Shown here in pieces: positions 21,701-33,556 of a DNA stretch of 64,000 nt. Position 1 is the stretch's first letter. The number at the start of each line of letters is the position of its first letter. The notes under the pieces were generated by a model that saw nothing but the letters and a program-made list of their open reading frames with translations, was not told where the DNA came from and made no database searches. The translations under genes and the position numbers were made by a program. The stretch comes from Marvania coccoides (Eukaryota > Chlorophyta > Trebouxiophyceae > Chlorellales > Chlorellaceae): assembly GCA_963854735.1 (NCBI GenBank), contig OY978105.1, forward strand, positions 558,001 to 622,000, read 5' to 3'.

Positions 21701-24700
21701 ACCACCATCCGGGGGTGCCCTTCCCCGCGGCCATGCTGCAGGACGAAATGGGGTCGGCAGCGGGTTGTGTGGCGCTGCGGCGGTGGGGCGCTACTTTCTA
21801 CCAGCTGTGCCTGCTCATGCAGAAAGAGGGGCACTTGCAGCTGGAGATGGACCGCGGGACGTGGGTGGTGTCGTGGGTGCTGACGGCAGCGAAGGTGAAG
21901 GATGCGGGCGGCGGGAACGCTGCGGCAGCTAGGAGTGGGGATGTCGGGGAAGCGGCAAGAGTGCCGGCGGCAGCGGCAGCGGTGGCGGCGCAGCGGAGAC
22001 CTTTGGCTGCCGAGCAGAAGAAAGCGGCTATCGTCGCTGCGGTTCCAAAGCCAGCTGCAGCAGCAGCTGCTGCTCTTCCGTCGAGAGCACCGGCAGCAGC
22101 AGCAACGGCGGCGAAGGCAGGCGTTTTGCCTCCTTCTGCTGTTGCTCCTTCCAAGCCCATGGCGTTCAAGCCACCCCCTCCCCCGTATCCACCCCCTCAA
22201 ACTGCAGCACCAAAACCACCAGCTGTTGCTGTTGCTGCCCCGAAGCCCCCTTCTCCGCCACACCCACCTTACACCTGTCTTCCGCCCTACCTGACCCTCA
22301 ACCACCAGCTGCAGTTCGACCCGTGGTTGACCCAGGAGGGAGCAGCAGCTGCCCAGCATCTGGACCCCCAGTGGCCGGTCTGCCTGGGCTCTTTCCTCTC
22401 CGGCAGCGGTGGCTGCATTGACCCACTTTGCATTTTCCAGCACCCAAAAGGCCGCCAACCGCGCCCACAGTCTGCAGACGCGCCACGGGCGGGTTCCACG
22501 GGGGGGAGCATTCCTCTGTACGATCCCACGCTGTCGCGAGCCCTCCTGGGGAACCTCAAAAGCGGCAGAGGAAAACCTGCGGCGGAGCGGGCTGTTTTGG
22601 CGCGCTCCCTGCGCCGCCTTACCTCCATGGCGCTTTGTTCCACTGCTGCGGCTCTTCCACAGCGCGATGAGCTGGAGGTGCGGCTGGGAGGGGTGCGGCT
22701 GGAGCTGCCAGGGCACGAACTGCGATTGGAGTGCCCCCCGATGGACTCAAAACGAGCTGCCGGCCTCAGTTTGAGCCCGAAAGACCCACTGCTGGCCGTA
22801 AATCTCGCGTTCGACGCCGACGCGCTCCGACAGGGTCCGTTGGGGGCCGTGCAGGGCCTCCGCCGGGGTCTATGTGTCGGAGCTGCCCCAGGGTCAAGAT
22901 TATTATGGTCGCTGTACCTGCAGTTGTACTGCCGGCTGCCTAGCGCGACGCCCGTGTCGCTGCGATCGGCGGTGGATGCCGCCTCCCGCTCCGCGCCGGG
23001 GTACCACACCTTCGTGGCAGCAGCAAGAGCGACGGCGGCGGCAGATGGCGGCGCTGCGGCCGCTGCTGAGCAGTTGCGGCGCGGGGCGGCTGCTTTGGCG
23101 CGCGACGTCGGTGCGCATGATGCTTTGGGTGGCGCAGGAGCAGGTGGGAGGGGCAGCGCCAGTGGTGTGGCCCCTCTCCTCTCCTCCAACAGCAGCGGCA
23201 GTCTCGGAACCGCGGTGGCTGGCGCAGCGCTGGACCTTGCGCTGCGTGCGATCGAGCTCGTGGCGCAGCGACGTGGCGGTGGCGACATCTTGGAGCCGAT
23301 TTGGGTGAAAGAGTGGCTGGAGGGGGCGAAACCCGGAGCTCTCACTTCTGCCGCTCCCAGCGAGCCTTCGCAAGTGACTGCGGCGCTCAAAGACCACCCT
23401 GACCTGCTGTGCGTGCTGTGGTCGTCCATCGCTTTTGCTGCAGCCTACGGCCGCCTCCCGTTGGTGCGCTTTTCTTCCGTTACTTTCTGCCCTTCGAGAT
23501 CGTTTCTTCCCTTTAATTGTTTCATCTTATTTCCTCTTTTTCGCGTCTGCAGCCCGTGGGCCACCGCCTGGGCTTCGCCCAAGACCCCGTGGCGCTGTGC
23601 TGGGCCCTCTCCGTGCCCCTCTCTTGCGTTTCCTTGACAGCAGCAGCCCTGGAGCAAGGCTTCTCTGCTGCCGGTCTCACCGCCGCCGCTCTGAGCGAAA
23701 TCTCCAGCAATCTGGACCGCAGCGGCAGCCCACCCACCCCTGCAGTCCTTCCAGCGGTTGCTCTGGTCGACACTGCGCGTCGTTTCGTCGCTAGGACCGG
23801 CGCACTTCTCCGCCTCCCCGACAAAACCGACTTTAGTATGCCTGGCGGGGGCAGCGGAGGGGGTAGTACCGTCGGGAAGGAGCCTGATGCGTGGGGAGGC
23901 GGCGCAGGGGACGTGGCGCTGAGCGCCGTGTGGTTAACCGACGCTCCTGCAGGGGCGGCGGCGGCGGCGGCAATTGCGCTGCGGGCGGCGAGAGATAATC
24001 AGAATGCTGGGTACGAGGAGCTGTTGGGAGAGCTCATGGACGAGATTACGCGGGTTCCCTGTCAGCGGGTCGGGGCAGCAGCAGCGGCAGCTGGGGATGG
24101 CGCTTCGTCTGATATGGACTTGTCTGACGATGACGGTGGAAAGGAGGAAAAGAAATTGGTATTGCCAGTGCTTGCGGCGTCTGTCAGCGGCCCTGCAGCT
24201 GCCGCGCAGGCGGCTACGGCCACCAAGACGGCGCTGCAGCTGGTGAAAGCCGCTGCAGTGGAGGCGCCGGCAGCAGCGCCGCCTGCAGCGCTGGCCTGGC
24301 CGCCGCTGTTGCAGCCGCAGCCGGGGCAGCGCGAGGCGGTGTCTTTGCTGCCCATCGTTCTGCGTCCAGCGCAGTTGCCTTGGGCAGACCCACGCCAAGT
24401 GGCTCTGATCGTGGCAGCGGTGCAGCGGCTCCCTTCGGAAGGTCTTTTAGAGGCCTACGAAGCAGCTGCAGCCGCAGCGAACGGCAGCCCAGGGTTTGCG
24501 GTGGTCTGCGTAGCGCTGGCGAAGCGCGCAGCAGCGCTGGCGGTCGGGAGAGCGGCGGTTGGCTTGGCTGGCGGTGCAGCAAAAGAGGCGGCCAGGCGCG
24601 CGCTGTGGCGAGATCCGCAGGTATCGTGGGCGGTGGGGTGTGCGGCTGGAGCGCTGGTAGCTGCCAGACCTGCGGCAAGCCCTGCCCTTTGGACCCAGGT

Positions 24701-25036
24701 GCGTTTTTTTCCTATCTAATATTTTCAAGTTGAGAAATCCCCCAAAAATCCCTTCTAGGGAGCAGGCATTTCAAAGACATCTCACCGGCACCCCTCTTCT
24801 TACAAGCTTTCCTCCAACTGTTTTTTTTAGCGTTCAGAGTTATTTCCTTTCATATCTTACTGATTTCACGCCTCTTGCTTCCTCCCTTTCCTTTTCCCCA
24901 CACTTCTTTTCATCAGGCGATTTCTTTGGCGAACCTGCTCTCTCCTGAAGCGTCTCAAGAGCTGCTGGCAGCTGCCACAGATGCCCATCCATGCCTTTTC
25001 CAGCGAAATTCAGCCATCCCAACCAAAGCGATTTAG
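18782..25036 (+). CDS. ZFC3H1/Red1-like zinc-finger protein with SR-like region, 1,917 aa
   Basis: Likely nuclear RNA-decay adaptor. Exons 18782-18854, 18925-20204, 20329-23463, 23553-24698 and 24917-25036, all in frame. An acidic N-terminus (EFYIDFDDNDPP) and a short coiled coil lead into about 700 residues of Ala/Pro/Gln-rich sequence with poly-Pro runs. An Arg/Ser/Glu-rich SR-like region spans roughly residues 800-870. A folded block of about 85 residues follows (RESFLAGLYRLAHHHPGVPF..., ending TWVVSWVL), perhaps a winged helix. Near residue 1132 the pattern C-x9-C-x4-C-x3-H in CLGSFLSGSGGCIDPLCIFQH fits the putative zinc finger of ZFC3H1/Red1, which link MTR4 and the exosome to polyadenylated nuclear RNA. 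The C-terminal 700 residues are Ala-rich helices. The family call rests mainly on that finger and the overall layout; the gene structure is firmer. Confidence 0.72.
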
Positions 25037-26052
25037 CCTCTCTTCTTTTTTACCTCTTCGCGTCGCCAAGCTGCTTTCTTTCTTCCATTTTTGTATTTCT
25101 ACTACCGTTCACCCTTAGACCAGCTCACCTCCAATGATGAAGCCACCCAATGGAACGCCTACACACTGTTGGAGTTTATTATTCTTTGCTGCTTTCATTC
25201 TTTTTTTTTTCCTTTTTTTTCTTATCGCTTTATTCTGGGGATGGAATTCGTCATACTGCATCAAGATATCCTGATCCCCCGCTCCTCCCCTCCAATGTAT
25301 TTTCTTCTTCTATCCAGTCGGCTACAATGCGTTTTTCTTTCTCCCTTTTGTCCTTTCTGCAGGCGCCATCAAGGTCTCTCGTATCTATCGATAGACGCCG
25401 TTCTCTGATCACGACGTTCACTTCTGCTGTGCGGTGAGTTTCCTTTTCTCAGCTGCTGCGGGGTGCGGCTGGAGCCGGCAGCATAGCTGTTTTTTTCCGG
25501 CGCGCCTCTGGCCCCTGTAACAGTGCAGGGGAGGTATGGGCACGGCGGGCAGTACAAGTGCAAACCCGAATTTGAAGAGCCTGCACACAGTGGCATTTGC
25601 GAGCCAGGAATTGGCTTGCCAGCGCTGCCTGTTAGCGGGATTCCCTTCTTCTTATACGTTTGCCACCTTGCGGGGAGAGAGGTGATGCTGTGGCGGCTGC
25701 AGCGGTGCAAGTTGGCGACTGTTGACGTTGCTGGGGCTGTTTTTCAGCGGGTGCACGACCTGAACCTCTTTTCCCACTCGTGAAGAACTTGCGCATCATC
25801 AACACTTTGTAAAATTTTGGTACTAAGTTTTTATCATACATGTTTGTTTGCATTGCCTTCAGAACGAACTCTTTTTTTACTTTTATTTCCAATAGCAATA
25901 TTTTCTAAACGGAAAAGCCTTAGCAAGGCTTTTTTGTTTTGGTAATATCTCCATTCACACCTAACACTCAATCACAAACAGATATATGCTGCCTTAGTGG
26001 GCAGATACGGGGATAGCTAAGTACAATTCCACGGAGATGATAGTAAAAGAAG
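25037..26052. other. T-rich intergenic region with an unresolved coding-like stretch
   Basis: Pyrimidine-rich sequence after the ZFC3H1-like gene. Protein-like segments between about 25110 and 25783 are described in the next entry. The remainder (25784-26052) is AT-rich and looks like 3'-flanking sequence. Confidence 0.35.
25374..25783 (+). CDS. Possible small unrecognised gene or pseudogene, reading frame unresolved
   Basis: A CTGCAG acceptor at 25369-25374, a good GTGAGT donor at 25434 and a GTGCAG acceptor at 25523-25528 outline two exons. The second stays open to TGA at 25781-25783 and reads GRYGHGGQYKCKPEFEEPAH then SGIPFFLYVCHLAGREVMLW. That looks like a real protein, with scattered Cys and His. 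A different frame across the same exons gives a Ser/Thr-rich peptide ending at 25682. An additional protein-like piece (DQLTSNDEATQWNAYTLLE) occurs at 25118-25175. I could not find a start codon or assemble one model, and I do not recognise the family. Confidence 0.3.
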
Positions 26053-27106
26053 TCAGGGCCTCTTAAATGTGGGGCGGGGGGCCAGGAACTGTCCACATGG
26101 CAGGCTCTGCATGGCACCATACCCAAGGCCACTCATTTTCATGCCGCTCTTCTCCGCGCTCAGCCGCAGTACAGCCTGTGAATTAGAGGAAAATAAATAA
26201 ATTTACAAAATTATTTTTATTCTGGCGCAGTTCTATTCGACGTACCGGGAGGCCATGCGGCCAATTTTCCGCCAAGGCTTGCGTTTCCGCCTGATTCCTC
26301 GCGCAGATGGCCTTCTTTGCAGCGTGGCGCTCCAGCTGCTTTCGAGCGAGCTCAGATTCTGATGCCGGAGGTGGCGCTGCACTCTGCGCCTCCGACGCAG
26401 CACGCGCAGCGTACCGCGGTGACGTGATAGCGAAGCGCGCCACAAACTGTCCCTCCAGTGGCCCAGCTCCGGTAATTGGGCGAGCTGCAGCGGGGGAAGC
26501 GGCCTCGAGAATCCCATTAAGCTGGGCAGCAAGCGGGTGAGAAACCACGCGGCGAGAGGTCACAGGGCGGGGCTCGGGCTCCACCCACGAGAGTGCCTCT
26601 GCCACTCCAGGGCTGCCTCGTCCACGGGAGCTGTATACGGTGTGTGCGCGCGAGCGAGCGGCGGCGGCTTTTCGCTCAATTTGGCGGCGCTCCCTCTCAT
26701 GAATGGCAGCGATGTAGGCCTTGTACGGGTCGTGTCGCTGGCTCTCAGGCTTTCCAGCACCCTGAACATTTTGGAGCGAAAAGAACGAAGTTTTGGGCTG
26801 CGTTGTGGTGGCCCTCGGCTGCCGAGGTGTCCACAGCGGCAAGACGCTGCTGCTGGCAGCCTGGCGGCCAGCTCCCCTTGCGATTGGTCGACCAGGCATC
26901 CCGTAGGCCATTTTTCCCGCCTGAGAGCGCACCAGAGACCCCGCTGGCAGCTGGAACCGATCCTGGATTTCAGATTTGATTAATTTTTGAAGTTCATGAG
27001 GTTGTTCAGCGGGCATTCACTTATATACGATGGGTTGAACTACCTTGGGGACCCTCGACATGTCAATTGTCCGCTGGGATGCCTGCGAGCGGTTATTTTC
27101 CGCCAT
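26053..27106 (-). CDS. Unrecognised basic, low-complexity protein, 300 aa
   Basis: Exons 27044-27106, 26246-26962 and 26053-26175, in frame, ending AVLRLSAEKSGMKMSGLGYG...FKRP. I do not recognise the family. The protein is rich in Arg, Ala, Ser and Pro. A central charged helix (YIAAIHERERRQIERKAAAA) is followed by probably disordered sequence. There is no membrane segment or signal peptide. An alternative start at 27016 would skip the first intron and adds an Asp/Gln-poor N-terminus; I prefer 27106 because the short first exon has a clean GTAGTT donor. The gene lies head to head with the FkbM gene, 293 bp apart. Confidence is in the gene, not in any function. Confidence 0.6.
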
Positions 27107-27399
27107 GGTGTGTATGGTGGGCCGACCAGCGTCGGTGCCCAATGAAAATTTATTTTCAGCTGAGCGAATTTACTACTGTCTTCTTTGAATTTCTAATCTA
27201 AGTTTGAGTATATCTTGATATTCGAACGCCCCCCTCACTCCGGAAGGCGGTCAATCACCAGAGTCGTTGAGCTGGCAGCGGCATTTCAAACCGTCTGCTG
27301 CGCATGCCGACCAGCTGTTGGTTGGATTACCCTCCAAGCAGCGGTTTTCATCGTTTTTATAATCATTATTCAATATAATCAACCAGACCATGCTTTAGA

Positions 27400-29234
27400 A
27401 TGCCCCGCACTGCTGCCACGCCGGTTTTGGGGTCACCCAAATGGCGAAGAACATTGCGAGCCTTGCGGTTGAACAACCCGCTGGCTCCAGCGGCATTGCT
27501 CCTATCCATTTTGGCTATATTCTTCATTCAACAAGTCGTGTCCATCAGAAACGCTGGCCTGTCTGGAGGGTCGTTGCTGGAAGAAGCGGATGTCGCATTG
27601 ACTCTGCGGTTGCAGGAGCTGGCGCGGGCCAGCCCCTACGTGCAGTGCAACTCCACGGAGCTGCGACCAAAGGGCGATGCCGACGCCCAGTTCGCTCCCA
27701 CCAGCAAAGTGCTGGCAAAGTTGAAGGCGATGCCGCACACGGCAGGGGCCATCAAAGGCAACACCTTCGTGGAGCTGCTGATCAAAGACGCGCCCTGCTG
27801 GTGCGCTACACCCTCCTCCCCTCCAATTCCCGCAGTGTCAACCCTCTATCTACTATTCGTTTCACCGATACCCGACATTTTCCGCTTCAATTTTATTTTC
27901 GCAGGGCGAGGGGCAGCTGCTGCGAACACAACACGTTTGTGCGGGTGGGCGTCGCACCCGACCACGCGGCCTTCCGCTCCGTGTTCCAAACCCACGAGCT
28001 GGCCACATTGTACGCCGTGTTCTCTAATTACACGCCCAAGTACATTTTGGACGCCGGCACTGGGCCAGGCTTCACTTCGCAGCTGTTCAAGACGATATTC
28101 CCCAGGGCGGTGCTGGTGTCGCTGGAGGCGGACCCTGGCAACTTTGAGAATTTGATGTTGAACACCAGAGAGTGAGTTTTTTTATAGATTTTTTGGGCAC
28201 CGGGAAAGGGGAGACGATGCGGCAGAAAATTTTAATTTAACTATTTATTGAAAGGGGTCGATTTCTTCATTACAAAATCGGTAATATTTGCGTTCTTGCC
28301 GATTGCAAATGCCCTTGCGTCCTGCCTTTTTAAATTAAAATCGTGGAAGGAGAATCTTCGAATGCCCCTTGCTCTCAGTCCTAATTATTTTCGTTTGCAC
28401 ATGATTTTATCCCGCAGAACGGATGGTGTGCACACCGTGCACGGCGGGCTGTGGAGCGGGCATGCCACGTTACGAGCACGGCGAAAAAAGGGGCACCTGA
28501 TGTTATCAGAGGAGGCAGCATTGAAAAGCAGAAAAGCCGGGCGCAAGGCGGAGGACATCATAGGCCTGCCCGTTACCACGATTGCAGCCATGTTTGACAT
28601 TCCGGCCTTTGATTTCGTCTACCTAGACGTAGAAGGTCAGTTAGAGAAATGATGCGAGCAACAATTTTTGAGCGGTTCACACATAAAACGTGCATGAGAG
28701 GGAATCTTTTAAATTGTAGTGTGCCCTGTCTCAAAATTGATATTACAGCACCATTGGGGTTTCTATTAAGCTTTAGACTGCTCATTTTTCTGTCGGATTT
28801 GTTTTTGTAGGGGCGGAGTCAGTGGTGTTTGGCGCTGGTGCCGACCTGCGGTGGCTGTCAGGGGCAAAGGTTATCGCGCTGAAACTGCACACAAAGCTGG
28901 GAAAATACTTTGGAGAGAAGGTGAGCCCCCCAGCCCCTGCCTCCCCCACTAGCCACCTGTTTTTCTTAGGTTGCTCTGCCAATTGATACTTGCATGGTGG
29001 CCTTCTTTTTTATTCATGAAAAATACCAGCATACACTGGATTTTTTTTGTGGTAATTAATGCTTGGTATGCCGTTCTTTATTCTTTTCTTCTGCAGCACC
29101 TGGTCTCCAGGGTGTCGGCGGCGTTTGCAGGACGGGATTTTCACGTGGTGGTGGACGACTCTCACGTCATCCTGGTGGCTGGAGAGCTGGTGCCGGACCT
29201 CATGCTTCGACCACCATCAGCAGGGCTCGGGTAG
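27400..29234 (+). CDS. FkbM-family methyltransferase, type II membrane protein, 377 aa
   Basis: Probable S-adenosylmethionine-dependent O-methyltransferase of the FkbM type, which often methylates sugars or glycans. Exons 27400-27800, 27905-28171, 28418-28635, 28811-28920 and 29097-29234. A basic N-terminus is followed by one membrane anchor (APAALLLSILAIFFIQQVV), predicting a Golgi or ER lumen orientation. The SAM-binding motif I is YILDAGTGPGFTSQLF near residue 190, followed by VLVSLEADPGNFENL. The FkbM block is GLPVTTIAAMF...FDFVYLDVEGAE, with the Asp-Val-Glu-Gly-Ala-Glu split across an intron and restored on joining. The next gene downstream, 1 kb away on the same strand, is a glycan glycosyltransferase, consistent with a secretory role. 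The substrate is unknown. Confidence 0.87.
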
Positions 29235-30289
29235 GAGCCCCTCCAGCCCACCATGCAGGAGCAATTAAGTTATTTACACGTACTCATCAATTATTAATTG
29301 GTCACACTTGAGAAATCGCCAATAATTACCCATTTTTATGACATTGCGTTTTCACTTATCTTGTTGTACTTATTTTCACAGCATAAGCAAATAAATCATT
29401 TGATTTAGAATGCAGTTTACTTTTTTTTTTAACAGTCTTAATGCAAAGGCGAGCCAAGTTTTGCGCTTTTCAGCTTCTCTTGAAGTTATAGAAATATCTA
29501 GTGGATCCATTATGAGTAACGAATGCTGCATTATATATAGTTTCATGTTTCATTCTGAGGGCGCAAACGCTTCAGCCAAAGCCACCCAGCTGCTGTCCAT
29601 TTCTTTGGCGTTTCCAGGGAAGCGCTCTGAATGCATGGCTCCATCTGAAGGAGGACTAGTCTTCTCTTTTTCAGTGTTTGCAAATGCAACAAACTCGCTG
29701 TCTTGTGGAGCGACCTACACGTGAGAGCAGCGATCGAAGGGAGAGAAAAAAAATACAAGCAGAGGCAAGCGCGGTTCCAGGGTCCTTCTTCGAAAATTCA
29801 TTTTTGCAGGTCGTATTCTTGCATTTTCTCGCACTACAACTTTTGTTTTGCTCAACAATGAAATGAGGGCAAATTTCACTTCTTCATAATACCCATTTTC
29901 AAAGCGTTTAAAAGCGATCTGCGAGCAATAATAAATACATTATAATCTGATCACGCGTATTAACTGCACCCAACCGTGTCTGCCCCTCGGGGTGTGTGAA
30001 AAAATTGAATAAAACGTAAAATTGAGAACAGCTCCGTGTGTGGTGAGTCTAACTTCCAGGGCATTTTGATTGCATCATCACAATCGACAATGAATTTTTG
30101 ATCTATATTGACAGTCGAAAAAGCATTTGGTGCTAGCTTAGGCTGGTGCAGCTGAAAATCGATTTCAATCGTCTTGCTCAGGGGTTAGGATGGGCATATT
30201 CCCACTTTTAAAGGCATTTATCACTTTCAAGGTTCATTATTGTCGCTGCCAACCCTCCAGTTGACTACTCCTTATCCGTTTCCTTGCAG
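29235..30289. other. Intergenic, upstream of the GT14-like gene
   Basis: AT-rich. Open frames around 29410-29760 on both strands have no splice or family support. I see no repeat or RNA gene. Confidence 0.35.
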
Positions 30290-32831
30290 ATGGCGTCTTT
30301 AAAGCAAACCATCTCGAATTTTATATCGCAGCAGTGCCCTTCCTTCACACGACCCGCAAAGTATAAAGCAGATGCAAAAGATAAAGTGAGAATGCGCCTC
30401 AAATTGCGCTTCCTGTGCCTCTTTTTTGCTCTCCCGCCGGCCCTCTCCGGGTTTTGTCCCGCTCACCACCTCTCCTCCCTCCTGTGCCTTTGCAGCGTCC
30501 GCAGCGGCCAGACACCAATGGCTACCCCTCAAAAGTCCGCCGCGCTCCCAACGGCGCCATCGCTCGCCCCGGCAGCAACGACTCATTAGGCAGTAAGAAA
30601 TGTATATTTTTGCCATCTCCGTTGAATCATACTCCTTACGCCATATTCTATCAGATTCTCTTTGAAATACACTTCTCATTCACTTATCTCCTCCCTTTTC
30701 ATGCCCCCTTCCTTTAATTTCTTCTAAAATTCAACTTCTTGTTTCACCGACAGGCAAATCCAAACGCAGCGCCGCCGCCCTCTTCCATACCCTGCGCTCC
30801 TCCCGGCCCCCCACCCGCCGGGAGCAGCTCCTCTTCGTGGTGTGCATGGTGTGCCTGTTTCAGATGGCGTGGATGCGGCAGGCGCAGTCTAATTCTCTCA
30901 TTATGTGGGTACGGGATTCTTTCGAAGAACCCGACCCAGGGCAGCCCCCCACGCGCCACGCGGTGCTCCCAGCCACTGAGGTGCTGCGAACGTCGCCGGA
31001 CGCGTGCGCAGAGGCGCTGCGAATACCGAGGGTAGCCCTGATGTTCCTAACAACAGGCAAGCATTTTCCCCCGATTTTTTCTTCTTCCTCTCATCTTTTT
31101 CCCCCCTTCTTCTTCTTCCTCTTTGTTTCATGAATATACACCCCTTCCGTATCATTGTAATTTTTTGTTGTTTTTCAATCATTGCTGGTCAAACAGTCCC
31201 TGAACGCATTGCTTTTTTCTTTTTTCTCCCATCAAAAATAAATCGACGCCCACTTTTCTCTTTCACCCTCCAGGCAACCTCCACCACGAGCCCACCTGGC
31301 GCCTCTGGTTCCAGTCCGCAGCCGGCGTCCTCCCCGCCCAGGCCATGGCCGCCTCGGTGTGCCAGCAGGACGCCCAGGAAGGCAGCAGCAGCAACTCCGC
31401 GCTCGGCGCCAGCCGCCTGCAGGGCGCCAACGCCTGCCGCCGCAACTCCACCAACCCCATCGACTCGCAGCACCTGTTCTCGGTGTACGTGCACGCGCCG
31501 CCCTCTTTTTCCGGCTACGATGACTCCTCGCTGTGGGACGGCCGCATGGTGCGGCATCGGGTGCAGACCTCGTGGGGGGCGCACACCCTGGTGGAAGCTA
31601 CGCGGCACCTGATGTGGGAGGCCTTTCGCGACCCGCTGAACACGCGGTTTCTGCTTTTGTCGGAGACTGACGTGCCGCTGTATGATCCACTCACGCTGTG
31701 GCAGCAGCTGCAGGCGAGTTGGTTTTTGCGTTTGCATTTGTGTGTTGTGTTGTGTGGAATGCTGGGTTGTGGAGGGTAGAGGGAAAAGGGGGGAAATGAG
31801 TTAATATTTTTTCATCTGCTCAATATTAGTAATGCATTTTTTTGTTTTGTGTGTGTGTGTGTTTACGGTTTTTATTTTTTTTGTCACCCAGCACCTTTTT
31901 CATTCGTCTTTTAGCCTTTCCCATATTCTTCACCTGCTTTTTCCCCTGTATATCTCAATTATCACTTAAAGCCCACAACCTCCTCTCTTTTTTGTTATAA
32001 GAAAAAAATTAATAGCAACAAACTGACCCCCCCCCCCCCCCCCCCCCGCCCGCACTGCAGGCTGAGACGCGCTCCCGCTTGGACACCTGCAAGCACCAGG
32101 AGACGTCGCCCTGGCGGTGGGACCCGCGCATGGAGACCGCTCGCATGAAGTTCCACACCTGGCGAAAGTCCCCGCAGTGGCTGAGCCTGAAGCGCGAGCA
32201 CGTGGCGCTGGTGCTGCGCGACGAAGAGGTCTACCGCAAGTTCGAGCGGCACTGCTGGTCGGCCTGGGACGGTGCCCACGCGCGGTGGCACCGCGACTGC
32301 TTCTCCGACGAGCACTATTTCGCCACGCTGATGGCGGTGGAGGGCAAAGATAACGAGGGCGTGTGCGGGGTGCGGGGCGTGAGCTACACCGAGTGGGAAA
32401 GCAACTCGGCGCACCCCAAGAGCTTTGCCGCAAAAGACATCGATGTGGAGTTCTTCAAGCGCGCGCGCACCGCGCAGCGCAGCGCCACAGGGCAGCCCAC
32501 GCCGTCGTGCGACTGGGCGGCAGCGCAGCAGGCGGCGGCGGCGCTGTTCGTCCCCGTGGAGGCGGCTTTCGGGGCGGAGGGCGTGGACATGTGCGGCCGC
32601 ATGTGGCGGCAGCCGCCCACCTTCAAAGCCCGCATGCCTGAGACATGTTTCCTCACGGCAAGAAAGTTTCCGGTGGCGACGGTTGGCAGGGTGCGGCAGG
32701 TGTTTCTGCAGTGCGGTACCGGGGTCAATCTGCTGCGGCAGGACGTGTGTGAAGCAGAGGGCGGAATTCGGTGCGGGCGGCTGTGGGGCAGAATCAAGGG
32801 TTTGGTATCGAGAGACCCCTGCAAAAAGTGA
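30290..32831 (+). CDS. Core-2/I-branching beta-1,6-N-acetylglucosaminyltransferase-like protein (GT14 type), 568 aa
   Basis: Type II Golgi glycosyltransferase of the family that in plants includes the DUF266/GT14-like proteins. Exons 30290-30385, 30496-30592, 30754-31056, 31274-31713 and 32061-32831. After a basic cytosolic stretch comes one membrane anchor (QLLFVVCMVCLFQMAWM, about residues 85-101). The lumenal domain begins with VALMFLTTGNLHHEPTW. It carries the family block FLLLSETDVPLYDPLTLW and later CWSAWDGAHARWHRDCF with DEHYFATL, plus a set of scattered Cys. Introns 3 and 4 both begin with GC (GCAAGC, GCGAGT), and intron 4 carries an 18-C tract just before its acceptor. The frame is preserved through both. 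The sugar donor and acceptor are unknown; cell-wall glycoprotein or polysaccharide decoration is an inference. Confidence 0.85.
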
Positions 32832-33556
32832 TGGAACTGGGTGATGCAGTGGGCAGGAGGAGTAATGGCGGATGGAGTGGGCCATTTTTCGCCAACGCAA
32901 TGAGGTGGCTTGAGCAGCAAGATACACTGTATTCTTTTTTATGATATAGAATACTACTCAATAATAGTGCTCTTTTTTTTTCCTTTCAAAACTGGCACGT
33001 GCTGCATACCAGTGCCGTGCTGTTCCCTTCTTTCCCCCCCCCTCCCCATTATACGTTATTTTTATTTTTTGCTTGCTTTTCCAGGTTTATTACGTGTTTC
33101 AGAATTTTATATCGTCAGTACGATGTTTCGCTGCTTTCGTTTATTTAAAATTTGCGAAAGTTATACTGCATTTCTTGGGGAAGCCTGAAGTCTTCATAAA
33201 AGCAATAGAATGAGGCCCTCACAATGCGAAACCTTGAGGCAACGAATGGAGGGTGGACAGGAAAGCGAGAAGGGGCCAGTCGAGCAGCTTAATCTTCAGA
33301 AGCGAGGTAAAACTCGACCTGGGCAACGAAAAACCAAGGTTTCAAGGTTTTGGGGTTGAGGACGAGAACCCAAGGGGCATTCCGCCAGTTTTATATCTTG
33401 AAGGCAGTGCACCTCGGGAGGGTGCAAAGCGACGGATGGATATTGGCAACACTAAATAGACTAAAACATATAAACAAAGACGAACGCAGAAGCAGCACAG
33501 ACACGATGAAAAACTATTTATTACGATCAAATTTTTATAAATCTTAATATCCCGAC
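32832..33556. other. Intergenic between convergent genes
   Basis: AT-rich, with poly-T and short poly-C runs. No gene, RNA or repeat family is recognised. Confidence 0.35.

Noticed and set aside
20715..22716. Several open frames of 200-360 aa opposite or offset to the ZFC3H1-like exon 3
   Set aside because: All are repetitive Ala/Arg/Cys-rich frames produced by GCA/GCC/CAG-rich DNA. The called frame alone is continuous across four introns and carries the zinc finger.
31995..32927. 310-aa minus-strand frame opposite the GT14-like exon 5
   Set aside because: Shadow of a GC-rich coding exon; GC-rich exons here leave long open frames on the other strand. No splice or family support.
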